Shown here piece after piece: positions 22,216-33,150 of a DNA stretch of 64,000 nucleotides. The DNA is taken from NCBI RefSeq assembly GCF_016545825.1, contig NC_052619.1:51043090-51107089 (forward strand). Reading direction: 5' to 3'. Every line of letters begins with the position of its first letter. The first letter of the stretch is position 1. Source of the DNA: Eucalyptus grandis. Lineage: Eukaryota > Streptophyta > Magnoliopsida > Myrtales > Myrtaceae. The notes under the pieces were generated by a model that was not told the origin of the DNA, did no database searches, and was given only the letters and a program-made list of their open reading frames with translations. The translations under genes and the position numbers were made by a program.

Positions 22216-22511
22216 CAGTGTAAATATAATGCATGTGCATGGAAAAGATGAAACAACCAGCGAACCATCAGTGTTGTGCTCCTTTTAATCATCACGCGTG
22301 TAACGTAATTGACCCCAAGATATTCAACGTGAGAGGCGTAATATTGCATACCACTACCTACACGGAGATAGGGAGGAAGAGAGAGAGAGAGAGAGTAAAA
22401 GTAACTTCACGGGAGTGCAGCATATGGCATTTAATGAGAGCACAAGTAGGAGTAATAGTAGTAATTACAGTGTACCGAGTTAGCTCCTTCTCGTCCTCAA
22501 AGTTTTCGGCT
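21537..22511 (+). promoter_or_regulatory. Upstream region of MUTE
   Basis: No coding similarity. It contains an alternating CG/CA tract (22138-22164), a (GA)n tract (22164-22214), a CACGCGTG block at 22295 and a second GA tract (22376-22396). These lie within 460 bp of the start codon and are candidates for promoter-proximal elements, inferred from position only. Confidence 0.4.
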
Positions 22512-22519
22512 TATAAATA
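22512..22519 (+). promoter_or_regulatory. MUTE: TATA box of MUTE
   Basis: TATAAATA, 77 bp before the MUTE start codon, in the right place for a plant core promoter with a leader of roughly 45-50 bases. Confidence 0.65.
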
Positions 22520-22595
22520 GTTGAGAGCTTCTCTTTCTGAGTCGGCGCGTTGATAGAACTGCCATTGAAGACCATCAAGAAGGAACAAACAAAGC

Positions 22596-24707
22596 ATGTC
22601 TCACATAGCTGTGGAGAGAAACAGGAGGAGGCAGATGAATGAACATCTCAAGGTCCTGCGCTCCTTAACCCCATGCTTCTACATCAAACGGGTAAACCAC
22701 CCCCCTCCTTCTCTCTCCCCCTCTCCCTCTCTCTCCCCCCGTCCCAAGCGTGTGGACTGTAAATGAGATCATATTACGTTGTCGATGTTGCTGTACATGT
22801 TGCTCAAACTTGACTCTAGGCTTGATACCAATTTGCTTGATCTTAATCAAGCTTTTCTGAGTTGACAGGTCGATATCTAATGAAGTCTCAATCTTAAGTC
22901 ATGCATAAGTTATATCAAAATTTCAAGTTGAGCTCACCAAGAACCCTCGAGCCGCAATAAAAAGATGTTTAGATGAGCGTTAGTACTTGAGATATAGGTA
23001 CGGGATCATCTTTCTAATTTAAACTCCATCAGTCAATTACCATTGCAACTTTCTTAATTAATTGATTGAAAGTATTAGCAAGTCAAATCTTGATTATTTT
23101 CATTTATTCATATCTACCTCACATAAGAAAACTGTCGAATCAAGTTGGTGTAAAGTAATTGAGCTTGAATAGATCATATGATTAAGCATCTCAATTACAA
23201 TATTTAAAATTCATAGACATGATGATTCAAATCAAATGGGATTAATCTTTATAGGGAGATCAAGCATCCATCATAGGTGGTGTAATAGAATTCATCAAGG
23301 AACTGCAACAAGTCCTACAATCCTTGGAGGCGAACAAGAGGAGAAAGAGTCTAAGCCCTAGCCCCAGCCCAAGACCGCTCCAACTGATCAACACGCCGCC
23401 GCCGCCGCCGCCCCCTGATAGTCCCTTCAGTTTCGAGAGCATCACTGCTAATAAGGAATTAGGTGTGTGCTGCAACTCCTCGGCAGCCGATGTCGAGGCG
23501 AAGATCTCAGGATCAAACGTGCTGTTGAAGGTAATTGCTCGGAAGATACCAGGTCAAATCTTGAAGATAATAAGCGTCCTTGAGAAACTCTCGTTTCAGA
23601 TTATTCACCTCAACATCAGCAGCATGGAAGACATGGTTTTGTACTCCTTCATCGTAAAGGTACTAAAAGTTGAGGTTTCTCAATTGTCATCTCAATTCTA
23701 TATGTTGAAAGAGATTCAGTTATATCACTGAAGTTTCAAGGTTCTTGGTTCACAACGGGTATTATCATTCTTGTTTTAGAAGCATTATGATATAACATGT
23801 CTTTCCTAAGAATTGTCAAACGGATTCACGAGAATTCTGCGTAAGCCAATCTGAGTTTATATACATGAAGATGTAGGATTTCTATTTACATCTGAACTTC
23901 ATGGTCTTGCCATTGCCCATGGAGCGAAGTTGTTCGAACTCACTTGCAAAAACATAGTTAATGGCTATTGCTTTCCATCTAGAGGTTCGAACTTCTCATT
24001 ACTCGCAGATGGACCTTGTGAACTATCTATGGCAAGACTAATTCATATGGTATGAGGGAAGACTTCAAGGGCATTGAAGCAAATGCATTGTGATATACGT
24101 CATCAACTCTAGAGCGAGAATCACGCATGGGAAAACTTGTTGGTTTGGATTTGCCAGTTCAAACCCATTCATGCTTCTCTATTCATAGTTATAGATCTCA
24201 GATTATGGCGAATGTGTACATGATTTATTCATGCTTCTCTATTCATAGTTATAGATCTCAGATTATGGCAAATGTGTACATGATTCAGTATGTATATATA
24301 TATTAACACATGTACTTAGAGTAAACTTGAGTTTTTCTTGTTTGTATCATAGTAAGACGGTTTCTTTTATGTAACAATTTACTTTAGTACGATATTGGAC
24401 CTGCACATAATTCATACCTCGAAGATGCTAAGGGTGATACAGAAACCAAATTATGATGGCACATCAAGCTTTATCTGTAATATGCATCTAGCATCAATAT
24501 GTATACCGGAACCCCAATGTCTATGGCAATGAAGTCCACAATGAAAGAAATTTCATATGATTTCTTGATTCGAATAATTATGACAATAATTGAAACTTTG
24601 TGATTTTATTGCAGATAGGGTTTGAATGTCGGCTAAGCTTGGAGGAACTAGCTCTAGAAGTTCAACGAAGCTTCTCTTTGGACCCTTCGTGTACTGCAGA
24701 AGTGTAA
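22596..24707 (+). CDS. MUTE: MUTE, bHLH transcription factor of stomatal lineage
   Basis: Nuclear basic helix-loop-helix factor that ends the asymmetric divisions of the stomatal lineage and drives the meristemoid-to-guard-mother-cell transition, working as a heterodimer with ICE1/SCREAM proteins. Exons: 22596-22691, 23255-23659 and 24615-24707; all junctions are GT..AG and join in phase 0. The protein is 197 aa (Arabidopsis MUTE is about 202). It begins directly with the bHLH, as MUTE does and SPEECHLESS/FAMA do not: [18 protein letters not shown] (2-19), with the basic residues and HLH up to about residue 51. Residues 62-88 are a Ser-Pro and Pro-rich linker with seven consecutive Pro encoded by a CCG microsatellite. 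Residues about 112-190 form the ACT-like dimerisation domain ([30 protein letters not shown]). It ends TAEV-stop. No damage is visible. Confidence 0.96.
23397..23413 (+). repeat. MUTE: (CCG)n microsatellite in MUTE exon 2
   Basis: ccgccgccgccgcccc encodes the Pro run of the linker between bHLH and ACT-like domain. Such tracts readily change length, so allele variation is expected here without touching either domain. Confidence 0.85.
24167..24286. repeat. 60-bp tandem duplication in MUTE intron 2
   Basis: Two adjacent 60-bp units (24167-24226 and 24227-24286), beginning ATTCATGCTTCTCT, are nearly identical; one difference is visible (ggcgaat against ggcaaat). The near identity means it is recent. 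Confidence 0.9.
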
Positions 24708-27700
24708 GTTTTTATGGGAGTTCAATATAGCCTTGCGTTTTAGAAACCCTAATCATCTTATAAGAAAAAGAGGAGGATTTAAATGTTCCCTCTTGTAATA
24801 CTTCTTGCTACCTTTAATATATTACGCAAGTTTAAGTCTGGTATAATCTGCTGAGCTTTCTAATTTGCATAGTTCTCACATGATCTTTCCTGACCTTTGG
24901 GACTTTTTATTTGCTCTATCCTCATAGATCTACATGAAATCTACATAGGTCACATGATCTTTCAGAATCTTTTGGACTTTTCATTTGCCCTATCCTCATA
25001 GATCTACTGATGTGTTTGTTCCACACAAATGCCCGAGCAAAAACCTCATCTTCTTGATGCAGAATTTACATTTGAAGCTGTCTACAACCAGTCTGTAAGC
25101 CTAATCCGATTGTTTGTCCAAGTCGGAATGCTTCTTATTAGCGATCACGGTGTCAAGCATTTGGGATTGGACCTTGAAATTTTTCAAGGTTCTAGCTAGT
25201 AGTTCAGCAAAAAACATCAAATGGATTATCAATAGAATTTGAATTACACTATGCCTATGGAGACTAAACCTGGGAAAGTAAATACTTTATTGGAGTGCAT
25301 ATAGCCTTTCGAAACTATAGAATTTTGAGTTGAATCTAAAGATACGATCTAACGAATCAAAGTCAATATAGATCTCATATATACATGAAACTAGAATATG
25401 GAATCAAGACTTTATATGATTTGACAAACCAAACTGAAATAAATTAGAGACTCTGTATGAAAATCACAGACAAGATCGATGGGATGTGCCGATTTTATGA
25501 ATTATTCTGTTTGGATGTGACTTCGTACATATGCAATCAAATGACATCCTTGTTAAGATTTTGATTATTTATATATTACAGTTGAGGTTTTTATATATCA
25601 ATTGAATAATTCTCAACTTATATTTTCTCTTAGAGCTCATGTATACTTCAATCGACTTCCATAACTTTCCTCAAACACAGAAGAAAGACTACTTGTTTGT
25701 GCCAGAACCTAATGAACACCAAGAGCTCTTCTATATGCTCAGAAATTCCAAGACAAAATTTCATTTAGCCCGAGATCAAAATCCGACAGTTAGTTATTTA
25801 TTCTTGATAATCCAATTTTCCATTTTTCGTGAGATCAAATGAAACATGAAATTTGATTTTGCTTCATGTTTACAGAGTGTACAAGGAATTTCAAGAATGC
25901 CAAAATCACCATGGTAGAGAAAGCTTTTGCTTTTGTCAGCGTAAAAGCCCTGCGGGCCTAAATGCCTCGCTTCGGCTCCCCAACCCAAACGGTATATGAT
26001 TTAATCTAGTGCAAATGAAATGTGAAGTTGAAGGTGAGGAAAGATAATAGTTAAACACGTATAATTAATCTAGTAAAAGGAATAATTATAATTTTTGCTT
26101 GTTTGGAAGTGTGCGAGTCAACGCAAGACTAAGCACAATTTGGTTTTGGACTTTGGATGCTATACAGAATCAAACCAAACTAAATCAATTTGACCCAGAA
26201 AAAATTGATTAGCCAAATTAATTGATAAGTGTGGAATAAATTTAAGTTTCATTTTGAAATTCTATTCAACTTATTATCAAGTAATCAGTGAATATATTCA
26301 AGATTATTTATGTGCTCAATTTTAACTCTTACATTTTTTTTTCATTACAATAATACAATAAAGCTTGAAGGAAAATTTAAAAAAAAAAAAAAGATGATTG
26401 TTTTCTATAACGTAATTTAGTTAGGTTTGATCTCAAAAAATTTAGACCAAGCATTCAAAGTAGCCCCTCAAGATGATCCACACTGGCAATTTGAACTTGA
26501 TTCAATCCAGTTTAACAATTTCAACTTGACGTGGACACGTTTGCTAAAAACTTTGTGGAGCATTCAGATAAACAGAAATCAACAGGTGGAGCTGGGACAG
26601 GAAGTGGTATAACACAGCGTTAGAAGGGTCGTAACATTCCTCTAAATATTTTATTGAGTAGTAATTTATGTTACTCTAATGTGCAGTCGGATTATTTCTT
26701 TTCTAGTTACTTCGATGTGTCCTAGGGTCAGGCTTGAGACACTATCTATTTGTAATACACCAAAAATTGGAAGATTCCTGTCTGTGCACTTTGTGCGTGT
26801 ACGTTTGTGAGTTCATTTTTGTTTATTTATTTTTCAACATTGAACCGAATTAGGTCACCCTGAAAGAGAGTAGGTGAAAAAGATAAGTATCGATGTTCAA
26901 CGCATGAGCAAAAAAGGTTTTCACTTTTTGTCAAGGACATCAAGAGCCTCCACTTCCTTTCACCAGAGTAGAAGAAATCAAGGGGGGAAAAGTCTCAAAA
27001 AGAAATGAACAAGTAACACATCATTTTCTTCCCACTGTTGGAAATGGCTAATATTGGAGGGCTAAAGATGAAGACTTCCATTAACTCGTTCCATCTCTTT
27101 CCTACAGATCTCCACTAAAATTTTGCTAACAGAAATCAGATCGTTTTCCTTCCTTATTTCTTGTCCACACCCTACTTTTGCGCCTAGAGAGCATAGAGGA
27201 ATAGCAAGTGAAGCTGTTCTAGAGGCACGAGAGTCTCAAACAAGGACATTCCACCAAAGTTGTTCAGGAGCTTTTAATGATAGCAGCCACTTTCGGGACC
27301 AGGGAAACGACTATTTAAGTTAGATGCCATTCAGTTTGAAACAGAAATAAAAGTGATCCATCCAGCATGGTTGAGTTGTCTGTTCCTTGAAACCCCACCC
27401 AACTATGTCCTAACAGTGCCACACCAAAGTCCGCATAATCCGCATCGCCAGGAAAAGGAGTTCCCACAGAATTTTCTTTTAACATAGTACATGTTCGCTC
27501 TAAATCTTTCGGAGGATCTTCTGTTGATCTTGTACAGTAGATGGAATATGATCGTTTTGATTGTTTTACAGTGTTTTATTGTTGAATGTCCAAGTTTGAT
27601 GGGTCTTCAACATTGCCGGAATTGGATCTCAAACGCCTTGAACTCGGACTCTGCAAAGAAAGTAATTACATGGGTTGTGACCTCGATGTAACAAGCGATA

Positions 27701-29530
27701 GATAAACACGAATTCATCGATCTGCAAACACACACTTAGTAATACACGCTCAGAGGTGCAACAATAGAATCTCTTTTCTGTATCCTGTTAAATATGACGC
27801 AAAAATGTCCGATGCATAGAAAAAATCAAATAGATACCTTGCTAAACCTAGATGATAGTAGAAAACCAAAAATATATCCTTAAGTAGTAAAGAATTCAGA
27901 AAAAAAGAACAAAAGCCTAGACTGACATGAATAATTGACATAAAATTAGAAAAGTGACTCTGTATGGTTTTTGAGATCTGACTGATTGCGATATAGTGCT
28001 CGGAAGGAGATGTCCATATGGGTATTACGAGGCTCGGGCTCGTAGCTTTTTTGGGTAAAAAATTATGGTTGTTTTCTTGCACGTTGTGTATACTATCATC
28101 CCCAGCCCACCTCTTGAATGTTGGAATGCTCTAGAAAGTCATCAGCAATGGCGTCCGCATCAGACTTGTTGGAACCTTCAATGCATTTTATTGTTCACGG
28201 AACCCTTCAATACTTAAGTTGTTATAATGATAGACCACAAAAGGGGACCCAATGCAGAAAGGGATTTAGAGAGTGAGAGAAAATAGACGGGCTGACTTAT
28301 GGGCCTAAAACTTTTGAGCTTTAGCCCTTTAATGAAAGCTTACTCTTGACGGACCTATTCGATAGTCCATTTACCCTTAGTAGGTGAATCGAATAAAACC
28401 ATGCCCATCTCTCTAAGTTGATTTTTTTCCATGTGTCTAATGTCTAGAAGGTTGCTTAATTGATTCATTAATCAAGGGTTAAGTTTCAATGATGTCATGA
28501 TTAGTAGAAACCCGAAATGGTGGAAGGAATGAAATTGATTACTGATGAGGGCGTGATGAATTAGTTATTGCGATTGAATCTCTACATGGCTAAGGGGTTT
28601 TCAGTAAATTGCTTTTCTACAAAAAAAAAAAAAAAAAAACTTGCAGATTCGGAAGAAATAACTAATATGATAATTGTTGTTAATAAGTCACTGGACGATC
28701 CTTTATTAGCCATTATGTTGGATCAACCCAAATAATAATGATTTCTTATGCACGTTTTCCTTCTTTTAGGTGCAGTTTAGCATGTATTTTTCTTGAAAAT
28801 CAAACTTTTTTTTTTTTTACTATGCACATGGGTCTTGGCCCTCTCAATATGTTATCCCATAGAGAGATAATGGGCCAAAGATGATGGACGAAAAGACTCA
28901 GGGGATTCGAGTCCAGCATATTCATTAGACAAATTGATATTTCTTAACAAATGTTATGAGGAAATATTAAAGCACAAGAGTTTAAATAACCATCCTGTCA
29001 TATCCATCCATAATCTGAGAACTGCAACTACACGCACTCTCGCTAACCATCAAATCAAAAGGTAAAGAAGACCACTAGCGAAAAAGCTCTTTTACACCTG
29101 CAATGTATGCTATAATTCCCATAAATATATATAATGCCAAATTTAACAGTCTCGTGGGGTCGACCCCTACTAAAAACTCTGTTGCCCGTCGGCGTCCGCG
29201 TCCCCAATTTTCCTGGGGTCGCCATCGATGTTGTGGCGACGACAACCATCATCACCACGAATCATCACCACGAATGATTGTAGTAACAGGAAAAAAAAAA
29301 TTCAATAGAGTCGATCTATGTGATATTTTTCTGAAGTACGATACCTCACAATGCCACGTGCATGTCCTTGAAACGACGAAGCACCCCTTGCTCCCTTTTT
29401 GGTTTGTAAGTTACCCTTGTGGCCTTTTCTAACTTCGTCGACATATGCACTTCAAGTTGATCTTTGCTTTCATCTAATCTCTAAATTTAGTGGGGCGTTT
29501 CAAAAATGTATGACTTATTAATGTGACGGT
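24708..29530. other. Gene-free stretch downstream of MUTE
   Basis: AT-rich DNA, first part presumably the MUTE 3' region. A duplicated phrase (CACATGATCTTTC... GACTTTT... CTATCCTCATAGATCTAC) occurs at about 24878-24933 and 24951-25009. ORFs of about 60-110 codons at 25639-25842, 27491-27691 and 27750-28082 show no family motif, splice-consistent extension or codon bias that would support a gene. Homopolymer A/T runs occur at 28621-28639 and 28807-28819. Confidence 0.5.
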
Positions 29531-29676
29531 GGGTTTGGTTCCAGTCGCGAGAAATTATTTTTCAAAAAAAAAAATTCATTTCATATTAGGGAATTCATTT
29601 TCATAACTTCCAACATACATATTTTCTTTGATCATAAATATTTTTCTGTTGACTAATCATTTTCAACAAACCAAAC
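29531..29676. mobile_element. Short MITE-like repeat with GGTTTGGTT/AACCAAAC ends
   Basis: Starts GGGTTTGGTT and ends AACAAACCAAAC. The inner sequence (ATAAATATTTTTCTGTTGACTAATC) recurs in diverged form at about 46315-46360, so this is a dispersed repeat. Target duplication is not clear. Ends of this kind are common in plant hAT-type MITEs, but the superfamily is not established here. Confidence 0.45.
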
Positions 29677-31030
29677 AAGTGACAAACGCAGAGGAACACA
29701 TCTTGAAGATGATTTATTTCATTAAAAAAAAAAATTCTAACCATGGACTAGCATAATTTGTTTCGTACAAAATAATGGGAATCACTTATTAGTTTTACAA
29801 CTAGGCATTACTATTGACTGAATCTAGCCATTTAAAAGCTTGAGTATGAAGACAATCCCTCCTATGGTAAGTTTCAAAATTTCTCCTGCCCATTTCTTAA
29901 GCTCTATTTTGATGAAAATAACATACCCGGGGGCCGGCGTAACTTTGCATTGTAATCCGATAGTTTACTCTTTTGTATCTTTCAGATTATATCATATAAT
30001 TCATGAAATAGCTACGGATTTCACATAATTAATCTTTTCTAATGAGTAAGCGGTGTCAATAAAAGGGCCCCAAAAGATTTACTTATGACTAAAAAACCCG
30101 CCTTTTTTTTATATATATTAGCCTTGCGAAGGGAAAAGTTAGGCGTTCGTCCTTGAACGGCGCAAGAACATGCTAATTTGCTACTCCAAAAAAACTTCTT
30201 ATCTAATTAAACTTTCCAAAAAAAAGAAGAAATCGAAATAGGGGTTGGATGGCATTATGGAGTGAATTATTATTTTGCACTGTGTTGTCACGGTCGGGGG
30301 TTTTGTCCCGGTGCCTTGTGACGGCAAAAATATCTTTCAGAACATTTGCCTGAAAAGCTCAAATCGACCGAACGGAATCATAATAATATTCATATGCGTA
30401 CCGCGAAATTCAGACCGTCGTTTTCGCAATCGCTTGCGTCCACTGCCGCCCGAGGCTGTGTCGAAATTTTAGACTGACAGTTTCCCCTTCCGTTCAAAAA
30501 GAAAAAAGGAATCGTCGGCAAAAAATATATATATATGTTGTACTCTGGTTGCAATAATTCATGTGATTAACCTGTCCAGGAGTACGGCGGTGGAACGAAC
30601 CTATCCATCGCGTCGAATTGGCTCAGACAAGGTTTTTTGTCCTATTTGACACGGCCAGACTGAGAAGCATTCGAAATGGGGTCAAGTCACCGAATCGATC
30701 CCCCGTGATGGATTGGCCCGGTCCATCGTGGTTCCTGGATTTGAGCGTAGGTTGTCGGATCTCCTAACTTTTCTCGAAAGTGAATGGTTTTCATCTCAAA
30801 GTCCTTCCTGGCAAATTATCCCACATTAGGAATACACAATCAGTTAATAAGTGTGTGGGAAAATTTTAAACTAATTTTTGAGATAAAGAGAAATTCAAGA
30901 TCACCTAACATCAGTATGAAAGCCCACATTATCAATAGATGTAGACTAATAAGTTGATGCAAGAGAATATCTGAATTAATTGGAGCAAACTTAACTCCAT
31001 GAAAGCTCTCAAGTAAGGGGAAAATAATTA
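29677..31030. other. Gene-free stretch
   Basis: Contains a GC-richer block (30270-30470) whose 65-codon ORF has no recognisable motif, and an AT microsatellite around 30518-30536. I see no gene. Confidence 0.45.
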
Positions 31031-31211
31031 GAATGCACATGTAAGTTGTGTTAAAAAAACCTGACATCGAAAATTAGTTCATTTATAACTTATTGACTTA
31101 AATTTTAAAATAAATTTGACCAAAAATACTTTTAAATAGATATAGGTGTAACTAGATATGTTAATGGGCTCGTACTGGACTATTTCTTAATGATCTTCCC
31201 TAGTAAAGGTA
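31031..31211 (+). repeat. Decayed TRIM-type LTR fragment
   Basis: Resembles the LTR units at 32.1-33.1 kb (GAATGCACATGTAAGTTGTGTTAAAAAA; ACTAGATATGTTAATGGGCTC; CTTCCCTAGTAAAGG). It is preceded by a purine tract (GTAAGGGGAAAATAA) in the same relative position, so it is probably the 3' LTR of an older copy of that family. Confidence 0.5.
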
Positions 31212-32132
31212 TTGGATTTTTACTAGGCTCTGTCCTGATACTTCTCTTGATATAGTCCTTCATTTATTGTTTGACCGATGGATATTAAAAGCCACTGGTA
31301 GTTGTCTTCTTTTCTTTATCTTTTTTTTTTTTTCAAAAATAGTCTTTTATTATATTATTTGCAAAAATAAGATGCTGGCACGTATCCTCTTCGTATATTT
31401 TAAATTTTTGACAGGACTATGAATGAAGGTGCCATGTCGTACCATTATGCTCCTAAAATTATCTGTTTCCTTTAATATTTTTAAAGTATCATTTGCGTAT
31501 GGAGAAAGAGCAAATGCATCGAAAAGTGATAAAAAGATAAAAACAAATTCTCGAGCAGACCGGCGACCGGGGGTCAGACGAGCGGAGCGAGGCCACCTAT
31601 GTCCTTGGTACTGCGGCTTCGGGAACAGGCAATAGCCGGTGGCCAGCACGACCAAACCTCGTCCCTCCCCACCGTGTGATATTACTGCTACTAACCCACG
31701 CCTTGGTCTCAGAGCTATGAACGTGGGGATTCCTCGCCTTGACTTTCTCTCATTCCATGCTTTCAAATATCAATTGATTTGAGGCAATTCATGAGACATT
31801 TTTCTAAGAGGGGGGACCAAAGTTCCACGAAATGCTCACTTTTCCGACAGCTCGCACGGAATCTTATATAGTGCCTTCCACTAGTTTACCATATCAACAA
31901 CTTTTTTTATTTTTTTATTCTTAGCTTTTGGAACCTTAGGTTAATTAATGAAATCCAAGTCCGGATCGAGAACACATTTGAGACACGCGTGTAAGTTATG
32001 AACTGATTTCGATGATACAAAAAAGTTGACCAAGTCTTTTGGAGCTTAGGGGTTCAGTTTCTAGAAATCAGTGGCATGGCGAGGGCTGGCTATCTCATCA
32101 AAGATGAGAACGGAAGGTGAGTCTAAAGATTC
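31212..32132. other. Gene-free stretch with a GC-rich block
   Basis: 31540-31760 is GC-rich with open frames in both directions and no recognisable protein family. The rest is AT-rich. No RNA gene is seen. Confidence 0.4.
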
Positions 32133-32137
32133 ATTAG

Positions 32138-33150
32138 TGTTGAGATGCACGTGTTGTGTTAAAAAAGTCTCACATCCAACATTGGTGTGGCCTGAAATAG
32201 TTGACATATTTCAAATGACCTATAATTCATTAATTTAAACTTTTGAATGAATATATGTCAACTCGATATGTTGACGGGGTCGGATTTGAGCTTCATATTA
32301 GCAATTTTCCCAAGTGAAAGGAACAAGTTTCTACTTCTCACATCCAACAATGGTATCAGAGTTGATGGTCGATTCGTAGTCCACTCTCAATATGCAACCT
32401 AAGGGAGAGAAAATCTAAGACTAAGCTCACACATGAGGGGAAGATTATTAAGATGTGAGTGCCAATTGTATTAGAGAAAGAGAACTTGTGTGGTGTGGAA
32501 AGATAATACTTAAGCTTTTGAGTAAAGATTGGCTTAACAAGATTTGTTGCTAGACTCGAACTTGAACTCCCTCTCAGCAATTTCCCATGATGAAGTATCA
32601 AGCTTCCATTATGCACATTACAATAAATGGTGTCAAAACCAATGGCTAATTATTGGCTTACTCCTAATATGTATTTGTATTTAGTGAATATCTCAAGAAA
32701 GAAATCTCCTGACCAACATGGTTTCCAAGTAGCTTTCATGGTTTAGTTCGGAGAAAGAGACCTTGGAGTGAAAGTGGGCGTTATGGTGTAGCAATGCAAT
32801 TCCAATGACATCCTTCATGGTTTGGTTTGGTGAAAGAGATCTAGAGGTGAAGCTGTTGGTATAGAAAAATACTTGAATTAAGGGAGGGCAAACCTATTAT
32901 TGAAGTCATACATGATGGGATGGGAGATTGTTGAGATACACATACAAATTCATATTAAAAAACTTTCACATCAAATAATTGATATGGTGTATAACAGTTA
33001 ATGTATCTCAAATGACTCATAACTCATTAGTTTAAGCTATTAATTAAAGATGGATCAAGTTGATATGTTGGGACTTTGGACTTGGACTCTCTCTTGACAA
33101 TCTCCCCAAGTAAATCTCCCCAAGTGAAGGTCTTGAGCTTCCGTTATGTG
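32138..33150 (+). mobile_element. TRIM-like miniature LTR retroelement, LTR-int-LTR-int-LTR
   Basis: Three related ~180-215-bp units start at 32138 (TGTTGAGATGCAC), about 32446 (TATTAAGATGTGAG) and 32939 (TGTTGAGATACAC). Each runs through a shared 'AACTCATTAGTTTAAG'-like block and an 'ATATGTTG' block to an end near 'CTTCC.TTATG'. After the first unit stands TGGTATCAGAGT (32351), a primer site for initiator-Met tRNA; after the second a decayed TGGTGTCAAAACC (32628). Purine tracts precede the second (32435-32444) and third (32924-32937) units. The internal parts are only about 95 and 310 bp and encode nothing. This is the layout of a terminal-repeat retrotransposon in miniature with an extra LTR, probably from unequal recombination. 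The outer ends at the 3' side are approximate. Confidence 0.65.

Noticed and set aside
22138..22350. Minus-strand ORF with Leu/Ser and Arg/Ala repeats upstream of MUTE
   Set aside because: It is a translation of the GA and CG/CA microsatellites.
25639..25842. 67-codon ORF downstream of MUTE as a possible exon
   Set aside because: No recognised family and no consistent splice partner; MUTE already ends with a normal stop at 24705-24707.
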